DNA of 64,000 bases from Occidentia massiliensis (GCA_000309075.1 CANJ01000004.1:59210-123209); one strand, 5' to 3'. Shown: positions 49,270-59,922, numbered from the stretch's first letter. Program-made: numbers and translations. The notes: generated by a model not told the origin, from the sequence alone.

Positions 49270-51789
49270 ATGAAGAAAATATTTAAAAATTTTAATATAT
49301 TTCTTTTAACAGTTAGTGTTTTTATGGTTTTAATAATAAAAACTGTAATATTTGATCAAGCTATTAATTATTTGCTGAGATATATTGCTCATATTCATGG
49401 TTATGAAATTAGTATTGATAATTTAAATAAAGTTATTAAGGCTAATGATAGTATTTTAGATTTGCAAGGTTTAAAAGTTAAGGTAAATGAAAACATCAGT
49501 ATTGACATTAACTCTGTAAAGATTAATTTTAATTTAATAAATCTCTTAGTAAGAAGACCTTCAAGTCTATCAACAACTTTTAATAAAGTAAAATTATATA
49601 TTGATTCAGATAATAAAGAATTTATTGAAACTTCATTTGCTATTAATTATGTGTATCAGAAAGAGGAACAAAAATATCAAGGGATTTTAGATATTTTAGA
49701 TATTGAAAGTAATATTATTAACTTAGTGGATAAGAGGTCTAGTGGTATACTTAAAAAAAGTACCTGTAATTTTTCTATAGAAGATGAAGTAATAATTAGT
49801 GATTGTAAGATTAATACTGTTAATAATTTATCAAGTTTAAAAACAAAGTTAGTAGTGAAGTTATCTAATGGGACTTTAAAACAATTTGAGGGAGTTATTA
49901 ATAGTAGAAATCTGCCGCTTATAGTGCGTAAAGAATTTAATTTTTTACTACCTAATAATAAAATATGGCAGACAGTTACAAATCTAGTGGAGCAGGGTAA
50001 TATAATTAGTAGTCAAATATATTTTAATTTAGGAAGAGAATTTTTTGAAAGTGGAAGAATTAGTGATGATAGTTTATGTGGTAAAATATCTTTAGATAAT
50101 GTTACAGTTAAGTATAGTAATGTTTATCCTAAAATTATAAAAATTAAGTCAGATGTTAAAGTTCTTGGAAGTAAGTTGGATTTTGTTATTAAGGAAGCCT
50201 TTTTATATTCAACTAAAATTACAAATGCTAGAGTTAAGTTTGATTGGCAAAAGTTTACTGATACTAAAATTCATATTAGTGGTCAAGCAAATGGACCAGT
50301 TAAGGATTTAGTAACAGGATTTATTCCTACTAGTTCTTTACATAAATTACAATCTTTAGAAATTGATTTAATGCAAGCTAACGGGGTAGCATCTACAATG
50401 TTTAATATAGTTGTGCCTATAAAAGATAAAGTTAAAAGTAAGTATAATGTTAAAACAGATATTCAGGATCTTAATCTAGCAATTTTAAAAAATAAATTTA
50501 AATTATCTGATGGAAAAATGGACGGTAATTATGATGGTAGTACATTGTTAATTAATGGAAAAGGTAAGATTAATGGTATGGAAAGTACTATTAATTATGA
50601 AGCTGCTATAGGGCAAGGAAATAATTTTCAAGATGTTTTAAATATTACTTCCTTAGTTAATAGAAAAACCATGTTAGGAACTGACATAGTTAAAATTACA
50701 AAAGGCAATGCTATAGTTCATTTTGAATACAATTCAAAAGCTAAAAATCCTATAATTTTAGTCAATTCAGACCTAACAAATTTAGGATTTATTATACGTT
50801 ATACTCCAGTTGTTAAAAATGTGGGAGAGAAAGCAATATTACAGATTTCTTCTAATTTAAATAATTTAAACATATATAAACTTATGTTACAAGGTAGCAA
50901 TAATTTGAATGTTCAAAGCTCTATAGAATTTTATAAAGAGGGAGTAAAACTTAATTTTCCTATTTTTAAACATAAAAAGAATAATTTTACAGTAAATATT
51001 AACTTGATGGATTATAAGTCTAGTATAAAAGTGCGTGGTGATGTTCTTGACTTGTCTTACTCTAATTTACAAGATTTTTTCTATAAAAGTAATAATGCAC
51101 AATTATTAAATAATAATATTATAATTAACTTTAATAAAGTAAAACTTAAAAATAATGTAGATCTAGCAGGGTTTTACTTGAAACTTAGGTGTAAAAAACA
51201 TAGATGTTTAACTGGCGTATTAGAGTCTTGTATAGGGCAGCAACCCTTAAAGGTTATTTTAGTTCCTACGGATAAGTATGATCAATGGTTTATTACTACT
51301 TCAAATGCTGGAGCTATAATTAAGGGTCTAGATATTAGTACTGATGTTGTAACTGGAATGTTGTCTATGCAATTAAATGTACCTCATAGTTTTCAAGAGC
51401 AAATTACTGGTGAAGTAAAAATGGAAAAATTTGTAACTACAAAAACAAGATTTTTAACTAGATTGGTTTCTTTTTTATCTTTTCCAGGATTGCTAAATGC
51501 AATTACACGTACTGATAATTTAAGATTTACAAGTATGAATCTTAAATTTAATTGTAATAATGGGAATATTGTAATTACTAAAGGAGAGGCTGAAGGTGCA
51601 TTCTTAGATTTTACTATAAAAGGTACTGTTAATACTAACCAGCGTTACTACGACTTACATGGTAAGGTTTATCCTGCCTTATATGGTATTAATACAATAG
51701 TAAAAAAAACTCCTATTTTAAACAATATATTTTCTGGAAAAAGAAAAGGAATAATATCAGCTAATTATCGCTTAAGAGATAAATTTTAA
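49270..51789 (+). CDS. AsmA/YhdP-like large envelope protein
   Basis: Protein of 839 residues with one N-terminal membrane helix (about 8-30) and a very long Asn/Lys-rich beta-type periplasmic region. The C-terminal part matches AsmA-like/YhdP (DUF3971) proteins: FLTRLVSFLSFPGLLNAI, LKFNCNNGNIVITKGEAEG and the final GISANYRLRDKF. YhdP, TamB and related proteins bridge the periplasm and carry phospholipids to the outer membrane in E. coli. The N-terminal domain is poorly conserved. A decayed fragment of this gene is found at 33039-33146. Alone on its strand here. Confidence 0.8.
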   Translation: MKKIFKNFNIFLLTVSVFMVLIIKTVIFDQAINYLLRYIAHIHGYEISIDNLNKVIKANDSILDLQGLKVKVNENISIDINSVKINFNLINLLVRRPSSLSTTFNKVKLYIDSDNKEFIETSFAINYVYQKEEQKYQGILDILDIESNIINLVDKRSSGILKKSTCNFSIEDEVIISDCKINTVNNLSSLKTKLVVKLSNGTLKQFEGVINSRNLPLIVRKEFNFLLPNNKIWQTVTNLVEQGNIISSQIYFNLGREFFESGRISDDSLCGKISLDNVTVKYSNVYPKIIKIKSDVKVLGSKLDFVIKEAFLYSTKITNARVKFDWQKFTDTKIHISGQANGPVKDLVTGFIPTSSLHKLQSLEIDLMQANGVASTMFNIVVPIKDKVKSKYNVKTDIQDLNLAILKNKFKLSDGKMDGNYDGSTLLINGKGKINGMESTINYEAAIGQGNNFQDVLNITSLVNRKTMLGTDIVKITKGNAIVHFEYNSKAKNPIILVNSDLTNLGFIIRYTPVVKNVGEKAILQISSNLNNLNIYKLMLQGSNNLNVQSSIEFYKEGVKLNFPIFKHKKNNFTVNINLMDYKSSIKVRGDVLDLSYSNLQDFFYKSNNAQLLNNNIIINFNKVKLKNNVDLAGFYLKLRCKKHRCLTGVLESCIGQQPLKVILVPTDKYDQWFITTSNAGAIIKGLDISTDVVTGMLSMQLNVPHSFQEQITGEVKMEKFVTTKTRFLTRLVSFLSFPGLLNAITRTDNLRFTSMNLKFNCNNGNIVITKGEAEGAFLDFTIKGTVNTNQRYYDLHGKVYPALYGINTIVKKTPILNNIFSGKRKGIISANYRLRDKF

Positions 51790-52183
51790 AGATTTAAACT
51801 AAGTACACTATTTTAATTGTATTTTAAACTAATATTTTTTCTTTACTATAAATTAATTATATTTCTTTTAAAACTAAAATGAGTTATTATCTAAAGTTAT
51901 TTTCATGATGGTCGGTTTTGTTTTATAGTTGATTTAATCTAGATTAAGTAGTTATTTGTAAGATTAAATTAATAGTAAAGTTTAATAAACTTATACTATT
52001 AATAGGCTATTATTGCTTATTACATATTTTTTAATTGTGTTTTTAAGTTTCAAATCTCTTATAATTTACATGGAGAATTGTTAACTATAAGATTTGTACT
52101 GTAATTATATTATGTTCTTTCTTAGTGTTATCTAGAAAATAAGCTATTATTATTTAACAGTTTTTTATATGTTTTATTTTTGT

Positions 52184-52253
52184 TATAATTAGTTTCATCT
52201 CACAGTTGATTAATCTGGGTGAGATCAATTATTCAGAAAGTATTAAAAGGAGG
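52184..52253 (+). promoter_or_regulatory. promoter and 5' hairpin of the symporter gene
   Basis: TATAAT at 52184-52189 predicts a transcript start near 52196. Directly there lies an inverted repeat, ATCTCAC (52197-52203) and GTGAGAT (52219-52225), with a CAG/CTG extension inside the loop. A strong AGGAGG (52248-52253) then precedes the ATG at 52259. A hairpin at the very 5' end could stabilise the mRNA or tune translation. The rest of the 51790-52258 spacer shows nothing notable. Confidence 0.45.
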
Positions 52254-52258
52254 AAGAA

Positions 52259-54217
52259 ATGCCATTAAATTTAAATATAGACCTAATATTAATCATTTTA
52301 TTTTTGGTTGCTAATCTTGCTATAGGTTTATGGTATGGAAAAGGTGTAGCATCTTTGTATGATTACGCTTTGGGTGGTAGGAAATTTAGTACAGCAGCTC
52401 TTACTGCTACAGTTATTGCTACATGGATTAGTGGTAGTGCATTTAATTTTGCAATATCTGAAGCGTATACTGTTGGAATACTTGCAATTAATAACTTAGG
52501 TCAGGTAATTAATTTACTTACCGTAGCTTACATATTGGCTCCTAGGATGCAGGAGTTTTTAGGTAAGCTATCTATTGCTGAGGTAATGGGAGATTTATAT
52601 GGCAAACATATTAGAATTATTACTGCTATTTGTTCTATTATTACTTCAGCTACATTTATTGCTATTCAGGTTAAAGTATTTGCTACCGTATTTAATTATT
52701 TTTTTGGAATGGGTGGTATTTATGCAACCTTTATTAGTAGTATGATAGTTATTATGTATTCTGCCTTTGGAGGTGTAAGAGCTGTGATATTTACTGATAT
52801 ATTCCAATTCTTAACATTTGGAGCATTTGTTCCAACTTTAGCCTTATTGATCTGGAGTATGTTTGGAAATTTTGAGGTAGTAGCTAACACTTTGACTACT
52901 CACCCTATGTTTGACCCAAAATTATTATTGGATTACCATAATCCTATAGTACTTACTTATTATGGAGTATTTTTTTATTGCTTTTTACCAGGCTTTAACC
53001 CAGCAATGTTTCAAAGAGCCTTAATTGCTCAAAGTAGTAGACAAATAAGTAGTTCTTTTAAAATTTCTGCTTTAATATGTTTATTTTTTTCTATTATAAC
53101 TGCTTTTATTGGTTTAGTGCTGCTATCAGTAAATCCAAATATAGAAGCAAGTAATTTAGTTATGCATATAATAGATAGTTATTCATATCCTGGTCTTAAA
53201 GGATTAATAATAATTGGAATATCTGCAATGATAATGTCTACAGCTGATTCTTGGATAAACTCTGCTTCTATTATTTTTGTAAATGATTTGTGCAAGCCCT
53301 TTAAGGTGTTACAAGGTGATGGAGCAGCTGAATTAAAAGCAGTAAGAATTTTTGCAGTATTAATTGGAGCCCTAGCCCTAGTTATAGCATTATCACGGCA
53401 AAATCTATTAGCAATACTTTTACTTGGAGCTAGTTTCTATGATCCAATCGTAGGAATACCATTATTAATTACTATTTTAGGATTTAGAACTACTACTAGG
53501 GTTGTATTACTAGGAATAATGTCTGGGACCTTAACTGTGGTAATATGGGAGTATTATTTTGAATCATCTTTGCCTATAGGAAATATCATACCAGCAACTA
53601 TAATTAATTTTGTAGTAATGATGATGGTTCATTATCTATTAAAAGAACCTGGAGGTTGGATAGGTCCAAAAGATAAAAGGCCACTTTATATTATTAAAGC
53701 AAAAAATTATCAGAGACGAGCGAAAATATCTAAATTTTTTGAATTATTACCATATAGGTTAAGATGGGATCATATAATTCATTATTGTTACAATAATTCT
53801 TTTAATACTGAAAAAAGTCTTTATGCCTACTTTGCTTTTTCTATGGTATTGTCGTTAGTAATAATGTCATTTGTAGATAGAGCCAATAGTTTTTTATTAG
53901 TTAATAATTTGAAAGTAGTTAGTTTTTTTATATTATCGTCATTTGTGATAACTACTGGTCTTACTACATATAAATTATGGCCATCAGAATTTTGTAGAAA
54001 ATATATAGGACTTATTTGGCATATTACTGTATTTTATATTTTAGTATTTGTAAATACTATCTTATTATTAGTAGGTGAGTTTAGTCAAATGCCTTCGATA
54101 TGTTTTTTATTAAATCTTGTAATGGTATGTAGTTTAGTTAGGTGGTATATAGCATTATTTATGATGATAATAGGTATACCTCTAGGAATATTAATTTTTA
54201 ATGTGTTTATTAGTTAA
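52259..54217 (+). CDS. sodium:solute symporter (SSS family)
   Basis: SSS-family (PutP/SGLT) transporter of 652 residues. The first 13 helices (to about 460) have the LeuT-type core: SLYDYALGGRKFSTAALTAT (30-50), AIQVKVFATVFNYFFGM, and SAMIMSTADSWINSAS near 323-338, whose serines and aspartate line the Na2 site. After about residue 470 a cytoplasmic stretch and four more hydrophobic segments extend the protein by about 150 residues. Some alphaproteobacterial SSS domains are joined to histidine kinases; no kinase domain is present here. The solute cannot be read; proline, pantothenate or acetate are all possible. Strong Shine-Dalgarno. Confidence 0.88.
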   Translation: MPLNLNIDLILIILFLVANLAIGLWYGKGVASLYDYALGGRKFSTAALTATVIATWISGSAFNFAISEAYTVGILAINNLGQVINLLTVAYILAPRMQEFLGKLSIAEVMGDLYGKHIRIITAICSIITSATFIAIQVKVFATVFNYFFGMGGIYATFISSMIVIMYSAFGGVRAVIFTDIFQFLTFGAFVPTLALLIWSMFGNFEVVANTLTTHPMFDPKLLLDYHNPIVLTYYGVFFYCFLPGFNPAMFQRALIAQSSRQISSSFKISALICLFFSIITAFIGLVLLSVNPNIEASNLVMHIIDSYSYPGLKGLIIIGISAMIMSTADSWINSASIIFVNDLCKPFKVLQGDGAAELKAVRIFAVLIGALALVIALSRQNLLAILLLGASFYDPIVGIPLLITILGFRTTTRVVLLGIMSGTLTVVIWEYYFESSLPIGNIIPATIINFVVMMMVHYLLKEPGGWIGPKDKRPLYIIKAKNYQRRAKISKFFELLPYRLRWDHIIHYCYNNSFNTEKSLYAYFAFSMVLSLVIMSFVDRANSFLLVNNLKVVSFFILSSFVITTGLTTYKLWPSEFCRKYIGLIWHITVFYILVFVNTILLLVGEFSQMPSICFLLNLVMVCSLVRWYIALFMMIIGIPLGILIFNVFIS

Positions 54218-54427
54218 ATAGTACTTTTATAATATATCAACTATATTTTTAAGGTTAAATAAAAAGTTAAAAAAGTTTTGTTAATATTAATAGTAATAAT
54301 TTAATTATATATAAAGAAACTTAATCAAGAGAAATTGTTCTATTAGCAAAAAAATGTAGACATGTTAAGTCTAGTTATTTGCTAGAGTTATAAAAAATTA
54401 ATAAAGATGTTTGTTAATAACATAGCT

Positions 54428-55261
54428 TTAATAAGAGCTTCTTAATAATTCATTAATAGATATTTTAGATCTTGTAGAATCATCGACTTGTTTTACAATA
54501 ACTGCACATGCAAGTGATGGTTTACTAGGATCAGAATCAGGTAATGTGCCAGGAATTACAACTGAATTGGCAGGAATACGACCATATATTATTTCTCCAG
54601 TGTTTCGATTAACTATTTTAGTTGAGGCAGTAATATATACTCCCATACTTATAATAGATCCTTGTTCAACTATAATTCCTTCAGTAATTTCACTTCTTGC
54701 TCCTATGAAACAATTATCTTCAATAATAACTGGAGTGGCTTGTAAGGGCTCAAGTACTCCACCAATTCCTACTCCTCCTGAAATATGACAATTTTTACCA
54801 ATTTGAGCACATGATCCAATTGTTGCCCAAGTATCAATCATAGTATTTTCTCCAATATAAACACCTATATTGATAAATGACGGCATTATTATTGAAAAAT
54901 TGCCAATGTAAGCACCCTTTCTTACAATTGCTCCAGGTACTACCCTAATACCAGATCTTTTAAAATTTTCTTCTTCCCAAGAAGAATCAAATTTAATTGG
55001 TATTTTATCATAAGATTGAGAAGTAGTTGACGATGTAATATAACTATCATGTAATTTAAAATATAAAAGTATAGCTTTTTTAATCCATTCATGAGTAATC
55101 CACTTACCTAATATTTTTTCACAAACTTTAGCTATACCTCTATCTATATCATTAATAACTGTCTGTGTTAATCTACGAGCTATTTTGTAATGCTCATTTC
55201 CTTTGGTGAGTTCATCGCGTTTTTGCCAATAATACTCTACCTGGCTAATATATTTTTTCAT
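54428..55261 (-). CDS. dapD: tetrahydrodipicolinate N-succinyltransferase
   Basis: Left-handed beta-helix acyltransferase of 277 residues that uses succinyl-CoA in the meso-diaminopimelate pathway to peptidoglycan and lysine. Hexapeptide repeats are clear: [34 protein letters not shown] and [31 protein letters not shown] follows. Length and order are typical. DAP is specific to wall synthesis, so its survival argues for residual peptidoglycan in this organism. Confidence 0.97.
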   Translation of the reverse strand: MKKYISQVEYYWQKRDELTKGNEHYKIARRLTQTVINDIDRGIAKVCEKILGKWITHEWIKKAILLYFKLHDSYITSSTTSQSYDKIPIKFDSSWEEENFKRSGIRVVPGAIVRKGAYIGNFSIIMPSFINIGVYIGENTMIDTWATIGSCAQIGKNCHISGGVGIGGVLEPLQATPVIIEDNCFIGARSEITEGIIVEQGSIISMGVYITASTKIVNRNTGEIIYGRIPANSVVIPGTLPDSDPSKPSLACAVIVKQVDDSTRSKISINELLRSSY

Positions 55262-55359
55262 TTGATTTTTCTTATTTTATAAAAAACCTTTGAACAACTA
55301 AAATGTTATATATAAAATATCATATAATTTAATTATACAATAAAAGTTTGACATATCAA

Positions 55360-56001
55360 ATGCAGATTATTTGTCCAAAATGCAATACTATTTTTTTAGT
55401 GTCGAGTAAAAAATTTGGCTTGGAATCTAGAAAAGTAAAATGCTCTAAGTGTGAACATATTTGGGTTACTACATTAAAAAACCTTGTATCTTTTCCAGCT
55501 GATCAGCCAACTACTGATATAGTTGATGATAACAATAAATCTACTAAAAGGAATATGGTATTTTTGCCAGCAAAGGTGAATCAGTTGGCTAATATACCAA
55601 GATATTTAATGATATTACCATTTGTTTTAATAATGCTTATTGCATCATTGTCAGTTATGACAGTAAAATATAATTTACATGCTAGAGGTATAATTTTAGG
55701 TGATGAAAAGCATATTTTATTACAAGATGTTAAAATTATATCTGGTCCTAATGCCACAACTAGAATAATACAATGTCGATTATTTAATGATTCCTACTTT
55801 GCAGTTAATATTCCTATGATTAGAATACGTACGTATGATAAAAAACAAGTACTAGTTAACTACCATATATTTAAAAATGAAAATTTTAAATTAGCTCCTA
55901 AAACTTCTGTAATTGTTAAAACAAGATTTCAAGATTATAGTACTGAAATTACTGATTTTGATGTAAGTTTAGGAAATGATTTATTATTTATGATTGATTG
56001 A
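55360..56001 (+). CDS. MJ0042-type zinc-ribbon membrane protein
   Basis: Protein of 213 residues of a type common in Alphaproteobacteria. The N-terminal zinc ribbon has Cys5, Cys8, Cys28 and Cys31 in CPKC and CSKC. One transmembrane helix follows (about 89-108, MILPFVLIMLIASLSVMTVK). The C-terminal domain of about 100 residues lies outside the membrane and looks like the DUF3426-type domain seen with this ribbon. No biochemical function is known. I use ATG 55360 because it puts the CPKC at the usual position; an upstream TTG (55348) would add four residues. Upstream of the RDD gene by 20 nt. Confidence 0.85.
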   Translation: MQIICPKCNTIFLVSSKKFGLESRKVKCSKCEHIWVTTLKNLVSFPADQPTTDIVDDNNKSTKRNMVFLPAKVNQLANIPRYLMILPFVLIMLIASLSVMTVKYNLHARGIILGDEKHILLQDVKIISGPNATTRIIQCRLFNDSYFAVNIPMIRIRTYDKKQVLVNYHIFKNENFKLAPKTSVIVKTRFQDYSTEITDFDVSLGNDLLFMID

Positions 56002-56021
56002 GTTTTAACTAGAATATAAAA

Positions 56022-56534
56022 ATGAAGAAACAATATTCTTACGTTGGTTTAATACCTCGTTTGTTTTCATTTAATTTGGATATGTTTATTTTTGCAATGA
56101 TTATTACTCCAATTTCAAACTATATAAATAAACCTATTTTTTTAAAAAAAGTTCAAAATTATTCAAAAGTTTATTTAAAGGTTAATATGGACTCTAATAA
56201 TGTGCCAAATTTGTTAGATCCTATGGAATTACAAAAATTTTTGCTATCATCTGACTATCTTAGTTATTTTTTACAGGTTAATTTAATTCTAATAGTAATG
56301 CTGTCTATATATTTTGTTAATTTATGGATATGGTTTGATACTACTCCAGGTAAATTTATTATGGGGATGAGGATTGTGGATAATACCACTTTCAGCAAAC
56401 CAACTAAATTACAATATATAAAAAGATTTTGTGGTTATGCATTAGGAGTTTTTAGTTTATTTGTTATACCTTTTAGTAAGCAGTGTCAAGGATTTCATGA
56501 TAAAATTGCTTGTACTACTGTTATTAAAAGATAG
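56022..56534 (+). CDS. RDD family membrane protein
   Basis: Small membrane protein of 170 residues with the RDD domain. Here RLFSFNLDMFIFAMIITP (13-30) replaces the usual R-x(n)-DD core, so the second aspartate is not conserved. The family segment TTPGKFIMGMRIVD is near 108-121. Three or four hydrophobic helices. Some RDD proteins in other bacteria have been proposed as ion antiporters, but the role here is unknown. It follows the zinc-ribbon gene closely and probably shares its transcript. Confidence 0.82.
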   Translation: MKKQYSYVGLIPRLFSFNLDMFIFAMIITPISNYINKPIFLKKVQNYSKVYLKVNMDSNNVPNLLDPMELQKFLLSSDYLSYFLQVNLILIVMLSIYFVNLWIWFDTTPGKFIMGMRIVDNTTFSKPTKLQYIKRFCGYALGVFSLFVIPFSKQCQGFHDKIACTTVIKR

Positions 56535-56697
56535 GGAATAGTTTTTGATTATATGAGTACTTATTTTTGATATGAGTGCTAGTAAGAAAAGTGTATCCAA
56601 ATAATATTTTAATAATAGATAAATAAATTTTTTCTTTATTGGTAAAGGAAAATACTTTAAACTATGTTAACAAAATATTTTTACTGGAAGAATAATA

Positions 56698-57480
56698 ATG
56701 AATAAATTGTTAGTTATTTTTTTATTTGTATTAAATTGTAATATTCCAATATACGCTGATGCTCCTAAGCCATGGCAAGTCACTTTTCAAGATGCAGTTA
56801 CTCCTACTATGTCAGCAATATATGAGTTACATGGTTTTATAATGATTATTTTAACAGTAATAGTTCTTGTTGTTTTAGGATTACTTCTATATATATGTTT
56901 AAAATTTAATGCTAAATCACATCCTATTCCTATGAAATTTTCGCATAATAATATATTGGAAATTGTATGGACTGTAATTCCTGCATTAGTACTAATATTA
57001 ATTGCTATACCGTCTTTTAAAATATTATATAATATAGAGAGAATTCCTGAGACTGAAATGACTGTTAAAGTTGTAGGACATCAGTGGTATTGGAGTTATC
57101 AGTATCCAGAACATGGTAATATAGAGTTTGACAGCAATATTATTAGAGATGATCAACTAAAATCTGGAGATTTAAGATTATTTGAAGTGGATAATAGGCT
57201 AGTTATACCTGAAAATACTGTAGTTAGATTTCTTATTACTGCAGCAGATGTGATACATAGTTTTGCTGTCCCTGCTTTTGGTACAAAAACTGATGCTGTA
57301 CCTGGTAGAATTAATGAAACTTGGGTTAAGGTACAAAAAAGAGGTGTATATTATGGTCAATGTTCAGAATTATGTGGAGTAAATCATGGTTTTATGCCTA
57401 TTGCAATTGAAGTAGTTTCTAAGAAAGATTTTTTAGATTGGGTTGAACAAGCCAAACAAAAGTTTGCTTGTAATAATTAG
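56698..57480 (+). CDS. ctaC: cytochrome c oxidase subunit II
   Basis: Receives electrons from cytochrome c at the CuA centre, 260 residues. Signal peptide (1-20), two transmembrane helices (about 45-68 and 84-107), then a cupredoxin domain. CuA ligands are His187 (VIHSF), Cys222, Glu224, Cys226, His230 and Met233 in QCSELCGVNHGFM. The aromatic patch GHQWYWSYQYP feeds electrons from cytochrome c. All are intact. Subunit I is at 47366-48955, not adjacent. Confidence 0.97.
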   Translation: MNKLLVIFLFVLNCNIPIYADAPKPWQVTFQDAVTPTMSAIYELHGFIMIILTVIVLVVLGLLLYICLKFNAKSHPIPMKFSHNNILEIVWTVIPALVLILIAIPSFKILYNIERIPETEMTVKVVGHQWYWSYQYPEHGNIEFDSNIIRDDQLKSGDLRLFEVDNRLVIPENTVVRFLITAADVIHSFAVPAFGTKTDAVPGRINETWVKVQKRGVYYGQCSELCGVNHGFMPIAIEVVSKKDFLDWVEQAKQKFACNN

Positions 57481-57658
57481 TTGTTGTATATTACTAATTT
57501 TCTAGTATTTAGTTTGTACTTCTTAATTTAGAAAAAAATAGCAGAAGGGGGTTAATATTATCGGTTTTAAAATAAAATTGGAAAAGTGATATATTATAAT
57601 CAATAATAAAAGTTGAAAGGTATATAAAACAAAGCTTACATAGAAGTAAAATTATTAA

Positions 57659-58660
57659 CTACTTATGTAGTTTAGTGTTTTTCTGTTTTTGTAGTTTTCT
57701 ATATTTTTCTACATTAGTATTATGTTGACTTAGATTACTAGCAAAATTATGTTTATTATTTTCTGTAGCTACAAAATATAGAAAGTCAGTTTTAACTGGC
57801 TTGATAACAGCTTTAATAGATGTTAAACTTGGCAAGCAGATTGGTCCTGGAGGTAGTCCAGTATTTTGATAGGTATTGTATGGTGAATTAATTTGTAAGT
57901 CTTTCTTGGTAAGCGTTCTGTCAAGTTTAAATTGTCCTAAACTAATTGCGTATATAACTGTTGGGTCTGCTTGGAGTGGCATATTTGCTTTAATCCTATT
58001 TAAAAATACTGAAGCAATAATAGTTTTTTCTTCTTCTAGGTATGCTTCTTTTTCAACTATAGAAGCAAGAGTTAATACTTCTTCTTTAGTTTTAATTGGT
58101 GATGAAGCATCTAGGTTAGGCATTAACTTATTTAATTCTTTGATTAAAGAATCACTTATAAGCTCAATAAGCTTTTGTCTATCTTCATTGTATGAGAAAT
58201 AATAGGTAGAAGGTAATAAATGACCTTCTGGTATGTTAGTTTTGATTGAACCTGATAAATTAATTAATTGATTAATTTTATCTATTGCTTCTTTAGTAGT
58301 ACTACCTTCTACAATCGTTATTTTATGGATAATTGATTTTCCTAAATGTAAAATTTTTAATATTTGATAAGGGGATGAGTGATGAGGGATTAAATATTCA
58401 CCACTTTTTAAGGGATATTTAACAGCAATTAGTCTAGCAATCAAGAAAAATAGCCTAGGAGATCGAATGAATCCTTGTTTAGCTAAGTTGTTTGATATGT
58501 TGTTTATAGAAGTGTTTGCAGGTAGAAGAAAAATAGATTCATTATTTAGAGGGCCTGGGTATATTGAGTAGAATGATAACATTACAATTAGTGTAAATAA
58601 CAAAAAAATTGTTGAACTAAGTAAATGTCGAAAAAAAAAGCAAATTTTTTGTGTTATCAT
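57659..58660 (-). CDS. mltG: endolytic murein transglycosylase
   Basis: MltG/YceG, 333 residues, which cuts nascent glycan strands and ends their elongation. One N-terminal membrane anchor (about 14-33), a LysM-like region, then the YceG domain with catalytic glutamate in LASIVEKEAYLEEEKTIIAS (near 202-221), followed by VFLNRIKANMPLQADPTVIYAI and SPYNTYQNTGLPPGPI. The substrate-binding signature is intact. It overlaps fabF by 4 nt (ATGA), part of fabG-acpP-fabF-mltG. Its survival is in keeping with residual peptidoglycan. Confidence 0.96.
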   Translation of the reverse strand: MITQKICFFFRHLLSSTIFLLFTLIVMLSFYSIYPGPLNNESIFLLPANTSINNISNNLAKQGFIRSPRLFFLIARLIAVKYPLKSGEYLIPHHSSPYQILKILHLGKSIIHKITIVEGSTTKEAIDKINQLINLSGSIKTNIPEGHLLPSTYYFSYNEDRQKLIELISDSLIKELNKLMPNLDASSPIKTKEEVLTLASIVEKEAYLEEEKTIIASVFLNRIKANMPLQADPTVIYAISLGQFKLDRTLTKKDLQINSPYNTYQNTGLPPGPICLPSLTSIKAVIKPVKTDFLYFVATENNKHNFASNLSQHNTNVEKYRKLQKQKNTKLHK

Positions 58661-59922
58661 TTATCAAATCTTTTAAGTACTATGCTAGTATTAGTACCAC
58701 CAAATCCAAATGAATTACTAAGTACATAATTTATTTTTCGTGATTGAGTAGTATTGGGAACTAAATTGAGCTTTACTTCATCAATAGGATTATCAAGATT
58801 TAACGTTGGAGGAGCAACTTGGTCACGCATAGCAAGAATAGAAAATATAATTTCAACGCTGCCTGTAGCACCAAGTAGATGTCCAGTAGAAGATTTAGTT
58901 GATGAAACTGCTATTTTAGGGTTTTTTGCCAGAAAAAGATTCTGAATTGCTTTTAATTCAGATAGATCTCCTGCAATTGTTGAAGTAGCATGAGCATTAA
59001 TATAATCAATATCTTCAATATTAATATTTGCATTTCTCAATGATTTTAACATTGCAAAGTAGCCACCTTTTCCTTCAGGGTGAGGGGAAGTGATATGATG
59101 TGCATCACTAGTTAAACTATAACCTACTATTTCAGCATATATTTTAGCATTACGCTTTTTAGCATGCTCAAGTTCTTCAAGCACTACTATTCCTGCTCCT
59201 TCAGACATTACAAACCCATCTCTGTCTTTATCCCAAGGCCGACAAGCAGCCTGTGGATTATCATTATATTTAGTACTCAAGGCTCTTACTGCAGCAAAAC
59301 CAGCTATACCAAGTGGGGTAATTGCAGCTTCTGAACCACCTGCTATCATAATATTTGCATCATTACATTTAATAATTCGTGCTGCATCACCAATTGCATG
59401 TGCTCCTGTTGCACAAGCAGTTACTACTGAATGATTTGGTCCCCTGAACCCATACATAATGGAAATATGTCCTGATATTAAATTAGATAAGCATGATGGA
59501 ATAAAAAATGGACTTATGGTTTTACTGCTAGGATTAGCATGAAACTTAACAGCATTTTCATCAATTGCTTTTAAGCCTCCTATTCCAGATCCAATAAGTG
59601 TACCTGTATTTTCTTTAATATCTTCACTTGTAGTATTGATATTGCTATCTCGGATAGCTTCTTGAGCAGCAATAATGCCATATTGCATAAAAATGTCCAT
59701 CTTTCTAACTTCTTTTGCATTTATATAGTTTGCAGCATTAAAGGGTTTTTCAAGGTCATTACCTACTAACCCAGCAATTTGACAAGGAAGATTAGAAACA
59801 TCACATCTGTTATTTTTTACAATACCACTTTTACCTGCAATAAGATTATTCCATGTATCTTTAACATCAAGCCCTAACGGTGTAATAAGCCCTATGCCTG
59901 TAACAACAACTCTTCTATTCAT
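58657..59922 (-). CDS. fabF: beta-ketoacyl-ACP synthase II
   Basis: Condensing enzyme for fatty-acid elongation, 421 residues. The catalytic Cys170 lies in VVTACATGAHAIGDA, the first histidine in NAHATSTIAGDLSE and the second in STGHLLGATGSVE. The C-terminal GGTNTSIVLKRF is also present. All three catalytic residues are present. Its last bases overlap mltG (ATGA), which suggests translational coupling. Confidence 0.97.
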   Translation of the reverse strand: MNRRVVVTGIGLITPLGLDVKDTWNNLIAGKSGIVKNNRCDVSNLPCQIAGLVGNDLEKPFNAANYINAKEVRKMDIFMQYGIIAAQEAIRDSNINTTSEDIKENTGTLIGSGIGGLKAIDENAVKFHANPSSKTISPFFIPSCLSNLISGHISIMYGFRGPNHSVVTACATGAHAIGDAARIIKCNDANIMIAGGSEAAITPLGIAGFAAVRALSTKYNDNPQAACRPWDKDRDGFVMSEGAGIVVLEELEHAKKRNAKIYAEIVGYSLTSDAHHITSPHPEGKGGYFAMLKSLRNANINIEDIDYINAHATSTIAGDLSELKAIQNLFLAKNPKIAVSSTKSSTGHLLGATGSVEIIFSILAMRDQVAPPTLNLDNPIDEVKLNLVPNTTQSRKINYVLSNSFGFGGTNTSIVLKRFDK

